From an uncultured Micrococcales bacterium (lineage in GTDB: Bacteria; Actinomycetota; Actinomycetes; Actinomycetales; Microbacteriaceae), in assembly GCA_903927775.1 (NCBI GenBank), contig CAIYOE010000228.1, positions 1 through 16,305 on the forward strand: DNA of 16,305 nucleotides. The letters run 5' to 3'. Positions 9,659-16,305 of this stretch are shown in pieces. Position numbers and translations under genes: made by a program. Positions within the stretch are counted from its first letter, which is position 1. Each line of letters begins with the position of its first letter. The notes beneath the pieces are model-generated. The model saw only the letters and a list, made by a program, of their open reading frames with translations, was not told the origin of the DNA and ran no database searches.

Positions 9659-10277
9659 CGATCCAGACCTGACCATTCATTCGCAGGCGGTAGACGACGA
9701 CAATCTCCAGGCAGCGTTGGAGGCAATCCTCATGGTTGCCGAATCTCCAATCCCGCTGGTCTCGCTAGCAGGCGCTTTAGACCGCCCGCTCAATGAAATC
9801 CGTAAGGCGCTGGCTATCATCCAGGCTGACTTCGATGGTGAACCAACCACCGACGAAAACGGCAAGGCTGTGGCCGCGGGTCGAGTTCGCGGGTTTGAAC
9901 TCCGCGAGGTTGGTGGCGGTTGGCGCATATACGTGCGCGAGTCCTACGACTGGGCAGTGAACCTATTTGTTGCCAGTGAGAACCCCACCAAACTAAGCCA
10001 AGCGGCGCTGGAAACTCTAGCCGTAATCGCTTATAAACAACCGATTTCCCGTGGTCAGGTCGCCAGCATCCGTGCTGTCAACGTTGACTCCGTGGTACGA
10101 ACCCTATTGAGCCGCGGGCTAATAACCGAGCTCTATACCGACAGTGAAACGGGAGCGATTCACTACGGAACTACCGAACTGACTCTGCAACTGCTGGGCA
10201 TTAATAGCCTGGATGAGTTGCCGCTGATCAGCCCATATTTACCAAGTGCGAACAGCGAGTTTGACGTTGAGCTATAA
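9648..10277 (+). CDS. scpB: Segregation and condensation protein B
   Basis: ScpB forms a dimer of paired winged helices that binds the ScpA linker in the condensin complex. From ATG 9648 it has 209 aa. The first winged helix lies at about 17-105. The second contains the family stretch LSQAALETLAVIAYKQPISR (116-135), followed by VNVDSVVRTLLSRGLI. ATG 9648 is preferred because GGGGG at 9637-9641 can serve as SD, and it overlaps scpA by 11 bases. An in-frame ATG at 9615 would add 11 residues of low similarity. The C-terminus overlaps the predicted rluB start. Confidence 0.92.
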   Translation: MTLNDPDLTIHSQAVDDDNLQAALEAILMVAESPIPLVSLAGALDRPLNEIRKALAIIQADFDGEPTTDENGKAVAAGRVRGFELREVGGGWRIYVRESYDWAVNLFVASENPTKLSQAALETLAVIAYKQPISRGQVASIRAVNVDSVVRTLLSRGLITELYTDSETGAIHYGTTELTLQLLGINSLDELPLISPYLPSANSEFDVEL

Positions 10278-11163
10278 CCCAGAAGACGAATACCAACCTA
10301 GAGACACCGAGGGCGTTCGCCTGCAAAAGGTGTTGGCCAATGCCGGTGTTGCCAGCCGCCGAGTCTGCGAGGAGCTGATTCTTGAAGGGCGGGTCAAAGT
10401 AAACGGCGTCAAGGTGACCGAACTTGGGTCGCGAATCGATCCATCGGTTGACTCGGTGACTGTAAATGGGCAACCGGTTCAGTTGGATGCCAGCCGCATC
10501 TACCTGGCGTTGAACAAGCCTGCCGGTGTTGTCAGCAGCATGCGGGATGAAATGGGCCGGCCGGATCTGCACCAATTCACCACCAAGTATGAGCGCGTTT
10601 ACAACGTTGGCCGACTTGACGTTGAGACCACGGGGCTGTTGTTGCTTACCAACGATGGTGACCTGGCCCACAAACTTGCGCACCCATCGTTTGGAGTGGA
10701 AAAAACCTACTGGGCTTGGGTAAAGGGCGAAATAACTCAGCAAACCGTGAATCAGTTGATTTCGGGTATTGAGCTGGAAGACGGACCGATCCAAGCCGAC
10801 AAGGTGCGTTTGCTTGATTCGGCCAGTGATCAATCCCTAGTTGAAATAGTGTTGCACAGCGGACGCAACCGAATTGTTCGACGCATGTTCGAGGCCGTAG
10901 GCCACCCTGTAGTGGGGTTGGTGCGCCGGCAGTTTGGCCCAATTCTGCTGGGCCAGCTTCGGCCAGGTCAGGTTCGTGAACTAACCAAAATGGAGGTCAG
11001 TGCGCTCCTAAAGGTTTCCGAAGGTAAGGACGTTAAGCCGCCCCGCCCCATCGCCAATAAGCCGATTCAGCGCCCAAGTCGCGCGACCGGCAACGGTCGT
11101 CCAACAGGAAAATCCACTGGTCGACCCGAAGGCAAACGCGGCTTTGATGAGAGAAAGCGATAG
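10246..11163 (+). CDS. rluB: Pseudouridine synthase RluB family (23S rRNA)
   Basis: An RsuA/RluB/E/F-family pseudouridine synthase acting on rRNA, by family likely 23S U2605. An S4 RNA-binding domain (about 24-70, VRLQKVLANAGVASRR) is followed by the catalytic domain, with nucleophile Asp125 in GRLDVETTGLLLLTNDG. The later family motif GRNRIVRRM is also present. The tail after about residue 255 is Pro/Arg/Lys/Gly-rich and probably disordered, likely an extra RNA contact. The start is uncertain: GTG 10246 gives 305 aa, while in-frame TTG codons at 10261 and 10267 would shorten it by 5 or 7 residues. None has a good SD. All these starts overlap scpB, so coupling is expected. Position after scpB is typical in actinobacteria. 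Confidence 0.9.
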   Translation: MRTASLTLSYNPEDEYQPRDTEGVRLQKVLANAGVASRRVCEELILEGRVKVNGVKVTELGSRIDPSVDSVTVNGQPVQLDASRIYLALNKPAGVVSSMRDEMGRPDLHQFTTKYERVYNVGRLDVETTGLLLLTNDGDLAHKLAHPSFGVEKTYWAWVKGEITQQTVNQLISGIELEDGPIQADKVRLLDSASDQSLVEIVLHSGRNRIVRRMFEAVGHPVVGLVRRQFGPILLGQLRPGQVRELTKMEVSALLKVSEGKDVKPPRPIANKPIQRPSRATGNGRPTGKSTGRPEGKRGFDERKR

Positions 11164-11165
11164 AG

Positions 11166-11528
11166 ATGGCACTTCGGGCAATTAGAGGAGCTATCCAGCT
11201 CGACACCGACGAACGCAACCACCTGCTTCGCGCGACGGCCGAGCTTTTGACTAAGACGCTCCACGTCAACGACATAGACAACGCTCAGTTGGTGTCTATT
11301 CTCTTCACTGCAACACCAGACATTACATCGGAGTTCCCGGCTCTTGCCGCGCGTGAACTTGGTCTTGGAGACGTACCCTTGATGTGCTCTGTGGAGATGA
11401 ATGTGCCACACGCGCTTCCAAGAGTGATCAGAATCATGATTCACGCCGAGATGAGTGTGGAGCGCTCGCAGATCCAACACGTTTATTTGCGAGGCGCTAC
11501 CGCGTTGCGTTTGGACTTGGCGCAGTAA
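11166..11528 (+). CDS. aroH: Chorismate mutase, AroH type
   Basis: A 120-aa monofunctional chorismate mutase (AroH/trimeric alpha-beta class), converting chorismate to prephenate for Phe and Tyr synthesis. The active-site residues known from Bacillus subtilis AroH can be matched: Arg7 (IRGA), Arg63 (AARE), Cys74 and Glu77 (CSVEM), Arg89 (IRI) and Tyr107 (HVYL). The FTATPD (47-52) and EFP stretches also fit. The start ATG lies 2 bases after the rluB stop with only a weak purine-rich stretch before it. It sits directly before tyrA, the enzyme for the next step, so the two make a compact prephenate branch inside the operon. Confidence 0.92.
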   Translation: MALRAIRGAIQLDTDERNHLLRATAELLTKTLHVNDIDNAQLVSILFTATPDITSEFPALAARELGLGDVPLMCSVEMNVPHALPRVIRIMIHAEMSVERSQIQHVYLRGATALRLDLAQ

Positions 11529-11531
11529 CCA

Positions 11532-12608
11532 ATGCCGCGTATCAATGGACAAATTCGTATTGTAGGTGCTGGCCTTTTGGGGACCAGCCTTGGTCTTGCT
11601 CTGGTCAAAAAAGGCATCGATGTATCGATCACAGATACATCTAAGGCCGCACAGGCTCTGGCAATTGACTACGGTGCCGGGCGCCTGCCTCTTCCAAACG
11701 ATTCTCCTAAGCTCATCGTGGTTTGCGTGCCACCGGATAACACCGCTGGAGTGGTCGCCGCCGAACTGGCCGCCTTTCCAAACGCGATTGTCACGGATGT
11801 GGCCAGCGTTAAGCAGTCGGTATTGCTCGAGCTTCAGCAGACCGGTCTCGACTTGGCCCACTATGTTGGATCTCATCCGATGGCAGGACGGGAGAAAAGT
11901 GGCGCGGTAGCGGGTCGGGCAGACTTGTTTATGGGAAGGCCGTGGGTCGTAGTGCCTCACCTTTCAAGCGATCTGGTTGGGCTCGACCTAGTGACCGACC
12001 TTGCGCTCGAAGTTGGAGCGGTGCCAACAGTGATGGAGCCCATCGAACACGACCACGCGGTAGCAGCAGTAAGTCACGTACCTCAGATAGTTTCGAGTCT
12101 TTTGGCGGCGCGTTTACTTTCTACCTCTGCACAAGAGATTTCACTTGCCGGGCAGGGTTTGCGAGACACCACCAGAATCGCAGCTAGCGACCCAGCACTT
12201 TGGGTGCAGATACTAAGTGCCAACGCCGGGCAGGTTGCACCTGTTCTCAAAGACCTGGCAATTGACTTGAACGCGGTAATCGGCGCACTCACCGACATGG
12301 AGGCTGGTGGATCACTCGCCACCATTAGTCGCACGATCGAATCCGGTAATCGTGGCGTGGAGCGCATCCCTGGAAAGCACGGCGGCGGTCACGCCAACTA
12401 CGCAACCGTGGTGGCCATGATTGACGACAAGCCCGGTGAACTGGCGCGTTTGCTGACCGAAATCGGTCAGGTCGGAATCAACTTAGAGGACATAAAGTTG
12501 GAGCATTCCCCGGGAGCTCAAATCGGTTTGGTAGAGCTTTCTGTCCTTCCCGATTTGGAGGCCAAACTCATATCTGATCTGACCGGTTTGGGTTGGCGGT
12601 TGGTCTAA
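11532..12608 (+). CDS. tyrA: Prephenate dehydrogenase with C-terminal ACT domain
   Basis: A 358-aa enzyme oxidising prephenate to 4-hydroxyphenylpyruvate in tyrosine synthesis. The Rossmann loop is GAGLLG (12-17). The TyrA motif SHPMAG (114-119) carries the conserved His115, and a second conserved His is in VSHVPQ (His182). An all-helical dimerisation domain follows. Residues about 290-355 form an ACT domain (ATVVAMIDDKPGELARLL), expected to bind tyrosine or another amino acid for feedback control. Asp36 after the second beta strand suggests a preference for NAD over NADP; this is an inference. The ATG is 3 bases after the aroH stop, and the TAA overlaps the cmk ATG as TAATG. Confidence 0.93.
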   Translation: MPRINGQIRIVGAGLLGTSLGLALVKKGIDVSITDTSKAAQALAIDYGAGRLPLPNDSPKLIVVCVPPDNTAGVVAAELAAFPNAIVTDVASVKQSVLLELQQTGLDLAHYVGSHPMAGREKSGAVAGRADLFMGRPWVVVPHLSSDLVGLDLVTDLALEVGAVPTVMEPIEHDHAVAAVSHVPQIVSSLLAARLLSTSAQEISLAGQGLRDTTRIAASDPALWVQILSANAGQVAPVLKDLAIDLNAVIGALTDMEAGGSLATISRTIESGNRGVERIPGKHGGGHANYATVVAMIDDKPGELARLLTEIGQVGINLEDIKLEHSPGAQIGLVELSVLPDLEAKLISDLTGLGWRLV

Positions 12609-13282
12609 TGGCAAAACAGTGGGTGGCCATCGATGGCCCTGCCGGCAGCGGCAAGAGTAGCGTTAGCAAACAGGCGGCACGGGAACTGCACTGGGGTTAC
12701 CTAGACACCGGTGCTGCCTACCGTGCGCTCACCTGGGCCAACCAGAATCTGCCTGGCTTTGGCCTAGATGACTTGGTAGAGCTGGATTTGGCCACCGCGT
12801 TTGACTATTCGATCAGCGTGGACCCGAACCACTACTGGGTGCACGTTGGAGAAGTCGATGTCACCGAAGCCATTCGCGAGGCTTCTGTCGCCGAGGGAGT
12901 GAGTCTGGTGGCTCGAATTCCTGAGGTACGAGCCTTCATGAAACAACTGACTCGCGCCCTAGTCGAGGAATGCCCTGCTCCCGGAATCATCGTCGAAGGC
13001 CGGGACATCACAACCGTGGTCCTGCCAGATGCCCAAACTCGCCTCTTACTAACTGCGAGTGAAGAAGTTAGACTTGAACGAAGGTCGGCCGAGTTAGGTT
13101 TGGCCAACAATCAGCAGGTGGCGCGACAAGTTTCGCAACGCGACGCCTCGGACGCCAAAGTGGTCGACTTTATGACCCCGGCGGACGGAGTCACACTAAT
13201 CGACTCCAGCAACCTGAACTTTGCCCAAACCGTGGCTGCCGTTCTTGAAACCATCGCGAAGGCCACACCTAAGGACCACTAA
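12608..13282 (+). CDS. cmk: Cytidylate kinase
   Basis: A 224-aa (d)CMP kinase that phosphorylates CMP and dCMP with ATP. The P-loop DGPAGSGKS is at 9-17. The CMP-binding YLDTGAAYR (31-39) has Ala where many homologues have Met. [14 protein letters not shown] (129-142) is the second family signature. The lid region with SEEVRLERR follows. The ATG shares one base with the tyrA stop (TAATG), and the gene ends in the same way with der, which indicates coupled translation by termination-reinitiation. An in-frame TTG at 12593 would add five residues inside tyrA and is not favoured. Confidence 0.94.
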   Translation: MAKQWVAIDGPAGSGKSSVSKQAARELHWGYLDTGAAYRALTWANQNLPGFGLDDLVELDLATAFDYSISVDPNHYWVHVGEVDVTEAIREASVAEGVSLVARIPEVRAFMKQLTRALVEECPAPGIIVEGRDITTVVLPDAQTRLLLTASEEVRLERRSAELGLANNQQVARQVSQRDASDAKVVDFMTPADGVTLIDSSNLNFAQTVAAVLETIAKATPKDH

Positions 13283-14796
13283 TGCAAGACCATGAGGAAT
13301 TCAACGCTGAGCCGTTGAGTCCACAGTTCATCGAACGATTGAATGAACTGACCGACGAAGAAGCCGAGAACCGCGCCAGAGCGCTGCGTTCCGGCCTAGA
13401 AGACTTTGATCTAGAACCAGAAGACCTCGATGTCCTAGACGCCGATTTGAACTGGGATGACCAGCCACGTTATCTTCCTGCACTTCCAGTTTTGGCAATT
13501 GTGGGTCGTCCAAACGTTGGTAAGTCTGCTCTGGTAAACCGTATTTTGGGTCGCCGTGAGGCCGTTGTAGAAGACAAGCCCGGAGTAACCCGCGACCGCG
13601 TTAGTTACAAGGCCGAATGGAACGAGCGCCGCTTCACGCTGGTGGACACCGGTGGCTGGGAGCCAGACGCCAAGGGAATCGACCTTTCGGTTGCTATCCA
13701 GGCTGAAATTGCCGTTGAGCTAGCCGACGCAGTTTTGTTCGTGGTCGACGCCATGGTTGGCGCCACCAGCACCGACGAGCGCGTGGTCAAGATGCTTCGC
13801 GCCAGTGGTAAGCCAGTTATTTTGGTTGCCAACAAGATCGACGACATGCGCCAGGAACCAGAAGCCGCATCGCTCTGGAGCTTAGGTCTGGGCGAGCCAT
13901 TCCCGGTTTCGGCCGTGCACGGACGCGGTGTTGCAGACCTTCTGGATGCCACCATGAAGATGCTTCCGAAGATTTCGGCCGTTGCCAAAGAGGAATTCGG
14001 CGGACCGCGCCGCGTTGCTTTGATTGGTCGCCCAAACGTGGGTAAGTCATCGCTGCTAAATAAGGCGGTTGGATCCGAGCGCGCGGTTGTAAACGACCTG
14101 GCTGGAACCACCCGAGACCCAATCGACGAGCAGGTTGAACTAGCCGGTCGTATTTGGCGATTCGTGGACACCGCGGGTATTCGTCGCCGAATGCACTTGG
14201 CGCAGGGTGCCGACTTCTACGCTTCGTTGCGAACTGCGGCCGCTCTAGAGCGAGCCGAAGTAGCCGTTGTGTTGCTAGACGTTACCCAGCCGATCAGCGA
14301 GCAAGACGTTCGAATCATCGACATGGTTTTGGAATCCGGCCGCGCGCTGGTTTTGGCTTTCAACAAGTGGGACATGCTCGACGACGAGCGTCGTCGTTAC
14401 CTGGAACGCGAAATCGAAACCGACCTGTCGCACGTGGACTGGGCTCCGCGAGTTAACATTTCCGCTAAGACCGGTCGTCACCTAGAGAAGCTGGTTCCAG
14501 CGCTAGAGATCGCTCTGGACTCATGGGATCAGCGCATCCAGACCGGAAAGCTCAACGCCTTCCTACAGGAACTGGTCATGGAGACCCCGCACCCTGTGCG
14601 CGGTGGAAAGCAGCCTCGAATCCTGTTCGGAACTCAGGCCAGCACCCGACCACCAAAGTTTGTCTTGTTCACCACCGGGTTCCTCGACCCTGGTTATCGT
14701 CGATTCATCGCTCGCCGTCTGCGCGAAACCTATGGATTCGAAGGAACCCCGATCGAGGTCGGCATGCGTATCCGCGAGAAGCGCAAGCGCACCTAA
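13282..14796 (+). CDS. der: GTPase Der (EngA), ribosome assembly
   Basis: A 504-aa double GTPase needed for 50S ribosomal subunit maturation. The two G domains have G1 motifs GRPNVGKS at 75-82 and GRPNVGKS at 249-256. The G3 motifs are DTGG (first) and DTAG (second), and the NKxD motifs are NKID and NKWD. The C-terminal KH-like domain (about 410-504) contacts rRNA. About 65 acidic residues precede the first G domain, rich in Glu and Asp ([28 protein letters not shown]), an extension seen in actinobacterial Der. The ATG overlaps the cmk stop by one base. It is the last gene of the operon, followed by a strong terminator. Confidence 0.95.
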   Translation: MQDHEEFNAEPLSPQFIERLNELTDEEAENRARALRSGLEDFDLEPEDLDVLDADLNWDDQPRYLPALPVLAIVGRPNVGKSALVNRILGRREAVVEDKPGVTRDRVSYKAEWNERRFTLVDTGGWEPDAKGIDLSVAIQAEIAVELADAVLFVVDAMVGATSTDERVVKMLRASGKPVILVANKIDDMRQEPEAASLWSLGLGEPFPVSAVHGRGVADLLDATMKMLPKISAVAKEEFGGPRRVALIGRPNVGKSSLLNKAVGSERAVVNDLAGTTRDPIDEQVELAGRIWRFVDTAGIRRRMHLAQGADFYASLRTAAALERAEVAVVLLDVTQPISEQDVRIIDMVLESGRALVLAFNKWDMLDDERRRYLEREIETDLSHVDWAPRVNISAKTGRHLEKLVPALEIALDSWDQRIQTGKLNAFLQELVMETPHPVRGGKQPRILFGTQASTRPPKFVLFTTGFLDPGYRRFIARRLRETYGFEGTPIEVGMRIREKRKRT

Positions 14797-14812
14797 TAGG
14801 CTCTGCTCAAGA

Positions 14813-14846
14813 GGCGTTAGTGAGGTAATCCTTGCTAACGCCTTTT
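14813..14846 (+). terminator. Intrinsic terminator after der
   Basis: GGCGTTAG (14813-14820) pairs perfectly with CTAACGCC (14835-14842). Two G-T wobbles and AGG/CCT continue the stem inward to a TAAT tetraloop (14826-14829), giving about 13 bp. TTTT follows at once. It ends the parA-to-der operon and separates it from ldh. Confidence 0.88.
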
Positions 14847-14858
14847 GCATTGCTTGGC

Positions 14859-14864
14859 TAAACT
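14859..14864 (+). promoter_or_regulatory. Candidate ldh -10 element TAAACT
   Basis: TAAACT fits TANNNT and lies 12 bases after the terminator T-run and 43 bases before the ldh start. It would give a leader of about 36 bases. The leader carries the SD GGAGG at 14899-14903, four bases before GTG 14908. There is no clear -35 at the usual distance. Confidence 0.4.
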
Positions 14865-14907
14865 GCGGATTGGGGACGGCATTCCGTTCCGTAGATTCGG
14901 AGGCAAC

Positions 14908-15858
14908 GTGTCGCAGCGCAGCAAAGTTTCAATCATCGGTGCCGGAGCGGTGGGGACATCGCTGGCCTACGCGCTTTTGATTCAAAAAGTGGCGGGAGAG
15001 GTTGCGCTTTACGACCTGAACAAAGCCAAGGTCGAAGCCGAAGTTCTAGACCTGGCGCACGGCAGCCAGTTCACCAGCCCATCGCGGGTTTATGGTGGCG
15101 ACGACCTAGAGGTGGTGCGAAACAGCGATGTGATTGTGATCACTGCCGGAGCCAAGCAGAAGCCCGGGCAGGCGCGCCTGGAATTGGCGGCCACCAACGT
15201 TGCGATTTTGAAAGACCTAATGCCCAAGTTGGTGCACCTGGCGCCGGACGCGATCTACCTGTTGGTTACAAACCCTTGCGATGTTTTGGCCTACGCGGCG
15301 GTCAAGTTCAGCGGACTGCCAGCGAACCGAGTTTTCAGTTCCGGAACGGTGCTTGACAGTTCAAGGTTGCGTTGGCAGCTGGCTGAACGCGCCAATGTTT
15401 CGGTTGACTCGGTTCACGCCTTGATTATTGGCGAGCACGGTGACAGTGAGTTCCCACTCTGGTCGCAGGCGTCTATCGGACCGGTCCCGATCAGTCAGTG
15501 GCGTCTGAACGGCATGGAGCCCTTGACTTGGGCAGAGCTAGACGAAATCGCTTTCGAGGTCAAGACGGCCGCCTATAAGGTCATTGAGGGCAAAGGCGCT
15601 ACTAACTTTGCAATCGGACTTAGCGGGGCGCGCATTGTTCAGGCTGTCTTGCGCGACGAACACGCGATTATGCCGGTGAGTTCGGTGCTGAACGACTATC
15701 TGGGAATCGGCGGGGTAGCGCTGAGTGTGCCGACTTTGGTCAATGCCCAAGGCGCTGCGCGCCTGATTGATCTGAAAATCACCGATGAGGAGTTGGCCAA
15801 GTTGCAGGCTTCGGCGGCCACGCTGCGAAAGAGCATTGAGGCTCTAGGCCTGGTTTAG
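14908..15858 (+). CDS. ldh: L-lactate dehydrogenase
   Basis: A 316-aa NAD-dependent enzyme interconverting pyruvate and L-lactate. The Rossmann loop is GAGAVG (11-16). Lactate rather than malate specificity is indicated by Gln84 in AGAKQKPG (the LDH Gln102 position; MDH has Arg). Other catalytic positions are Arg90, Asp150 and Arg153 (VLDSSRLR), and His177 in GEHGDSE. Arg155 and His170 match the Arg173 and His188 that bind fructose-1,6-bisphosphate in allosteric bacterial LDHs, so activation by that sugar is likely. The start is GTG 14908, with GGAGG just upstream. The open frame runs back to 14845 but the added part is not LDH-like and overlaps the promoter region. It appears monocistronic. 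No clear terminator follows before the tRNA gene. Confidence 0.94.
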   Translation: MSQRSKVSIIGAGAVGTSLAYALLIQKVAGEVALYDLNKAKVEAEVLDLAHGSQFTSPSRVYGGDDLEVVRNSDVIVITAGAKQKPGQARLELAATNVAILKDLMPKLVHLAPDAIYLLVTNPCDVLAYAAVKFSGLPANRVFSSGTVLDSSRLRWQLAERANVSVDSVHALIIGEHGDSEFPLWSQASIGPVPISQWRLNGMEPLTWAELDEIAFEVKTAAYKVIEGKGATNFAIGLSGARIVQAVLRDEHAIMPVSSVLNDYLGIGGVALSVPTLVNAQGAARLIDLKITDEELAKLQASAATLRKSIEALGLV

Positions 15859-15884
15859 AAACAACCGATATCGCCGCTTGCGTC

Positions 15885-15890
15885 TAAACT
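15885..15890 (+). promoter_or_regulatory. Candidate tRNA-Pro -10 element TAAACT
   Basis: In the 66-base ldh-tRNA gap, TAAACT (15885-15890) fits TANNNT and would start transcription near 15897, giving a 5' leader of under 30 bases for RNase P to remove. No clear -35 is seen. Read-through from ldh is the alternative. Confidence 0.35.
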
Positions 15891-15924
15891 AATAAGGTTG
15901 CCAACGTACTTTTTCGCTGGTACA

Positions 15925-16001
<77 letters not shown>

Positions 16002-16007
16002 TATTTG

Positions 16008-16026
16008 AACCGGCTCGCCGGTTTTT
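16008..16026 (+). terminator. Intrinsic terminator after tRNA-Pro
   Basis: AACCGG (16008-16013) pairs with CCGGTT (16018-16023) across a CTCG loop, and the right arm runs into TTTTT (16022-16026). The stem is short but GC-rich and sits 6 bases after the tRNA CCA. The left arm is also complementary to the tRNA T-arm. Confidence 0.75.
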
Positions 16027-16030
16027 CGCA

Positions 16031-16136
16031 AACAAGATGTTCCTCGCACAAGCGGGGACGCTTGTTCGCGTCCCCGTGGTCAGCCCGACCACGAAATGGC
16101 GAGCGAGCCATTTCGGGGTCGCTCGAAGATGCGACC
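16031..16136. repeat. Chain of overlapping and competing palindromes, non-coding
   Basis: This stretch between the tRNA terminator and the pgsA-like gene holds a row of perfect inverted repeats. These are: 16048-16054 with 16059-16065 (7 bp, GGGA tetraloop); 16053-16061 with 16068-16076 (9 bp); 16075-16081 with 16087-16093 (7 bp, AGCCC loop); 16092-16100 with 16107-16115 (9 bp); and 16117-16122 with 16131-16136 (6 bp). The first two exclude each other. The second and third share two bases, and so do the third and fourth. A further pairing, 16031-16036 with 16061-16066, competes with the first two. No credible coding frame exists. It may be a structured RNA, a palindromic extragenic repeat or an integration scar. 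Confidence 0.6.
16078..16091 (+). repeat. 14-nt direct copy of the tRNA-Pro 3' end
   Basis: GGTCAGCCCGACCA here is identical to the last 14 bases of tRNA-Pro (15988-16001), with the CCA end, exactly 90 bases downstream. Repeats of tRNA 3' ends are typical of attachment sites of tRNA-integrating elements. The intervening DNA is far too short to hold an element. Confidence 0.6.
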
Positions 16137-16166
16137 GATAAAGAGCCGCCGGTTTCCTCAAGTCAT

Positions 16167-16172
16167 TAGACT
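16167..16172 (+). promoter_or_regulatory. -10 element TAGACT, leaderless-type promoter
   Basis: TAGACT fits TANNNT and lies 6 bases before ATG 16179. No SD is present between the hairpin region and the ATG, consistent with a leaderless message for the phosphatidyltransferase gene. No clear -35 hexamer. Confidence 0.48.
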
Positions 16173-16178
16173 CAACAC

Positions 16179-16305
16179 ATGGTCGACGAAACGCAATCGC
16201 TTTGGAAGCAAGCGCAGAACGTCCCTAACGCACTCAGTTTTTTCCGGCTCTTGCTCGTGCCGGTTTTCTTCCTGTTGATTTTGAACGGCCACGGCGGTTG
16301 GGCCA
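16179..16305 (+). CDS. CDP-alcohol phosphatidyltransferase, N-terminal part (partial)
   Basis: ATG 16179 opens a frame that is still open at the window edge, with 42 complete codons visible. After a short polar start (MVDETQSLWKQAQ) comes NVPNALSFFRLLLVPVFFLL, the typical first segment of this family. The Asn-x-Pro-Asn-x-Leu-(Ser/Thr)-x-x-Arg pattern runs into the first membrane helix. The catalytic DGxxAR motif lies beyond the window. It is an inner-membrane enzyme of phospholipid synthesis, best guess phosphatidylglycerolphosphate synthase (PgsA). Cardiolipin or phosphatidylinositol-phosphate synthase cannot be excluded from this fragment. Confidence 0.8.
   Translation, partial: MVDETQSLWKQAQNVPNALSFFRLLLVPVFFLLILNGHGGWA

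Noticed and set aside
11067..11960. A 297-aa antisense ORF across rluB, aroH and tyrA.
   Set aside because: It crosses three well-supported genes, has no recognisable domain, and its His/Arg/Cys/Ser-rich composition is that of a shadow frame.
13605..14171. A 188-aa antisense ORF within der.
   Set aside because: Ser/Thr/Arg-rich shadow of the strongly conserved Der GTPase frame. No independent support.
14845..14907. Upstream extension of ldh by 21 codons from TTG 14845.
   Set aside because: It would start in the terminator T-run and cover the candidate promoter. GGAGG before GTG 14908 and LDH family length favour the shorter form.

Overview
The window looks like an ordinary chromosomal segment of a small-genome, moderate-GC actinobacterium. 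The gene order (HAD phosphatase, small ORF, tlyA, nadK, recN, pyrG, Nudix, xerD, parA, scpA, scpB, rluB, cmk, der) matches, from memory, the Mycobacterium tuberculosis Rv1692-Rv1713 neighbourhood. Very short intergenic spaces, many GTG/TTG starts, leaderless-type promoters and the apparent absence of the steA/steB pair between recN and pyrG fit a streamlined Microbacteriaceae-like freshwater lineage such as Rhodoluna/Aquiluna. That placement is an inference. All large genes lie on the + strand.

Layout. (1) 1-4680: the tail of an upstream gene, a HAD-IIA sugar/glycerol-phosphate phosphatase, a 47-aa acidic protein, tlyA, nadK and recN, tightly coupled by overlaps. (2) 4681-7960: pyrG, a Nudix ADP-ribose pyrophosphatase-like gene and xerD. 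pyrG and xerD each have a -10 motif placed for a leaderless transcript. (3) 7961-14846: a long chromosome-maintenance, rRNA-modification and metabolism operon, parA-scpA-scpB-rluB-aroH-tyrA-cmk-der, with its own promoter and Shine-Dalgarno (SD) site. It ends in a clear intrinsic terminator (14813-14846). (4) 14847-15858: a monocistronic L-lactate dehydrogenase. (5) 15859-16305: tRNA-Pro(GGG) with a terminator, then a roughly 110-bp palindrome-rich non-coding stretch containing a copy of the tRNA 3' end, then the start of a CDP-alcohol phosphatidyltransferase gene cut by the window edge.

Functionally, the genes cover chromosome segregation and repair (XerD, ParA, ScpA/ScpB, RecN), ribosome maturation (TlyA, RluB, Der), nucleotide and cofactor supply (PyrG, Cmk, NadK, Nudix), aromatic amino acid synthesis (AroH, TyrA) and fermentation (Ldh). 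I found no CRISPR array, transposase, phage gene or defence system. The least explained part is the tRNA-Pro trailer: it combines complementarity to the tRNA T-arm, a 14-nt copy of the tRNA 3' end, and a chain of overlapping and competing hairpins. No gap between genes exceeds 300 bases.
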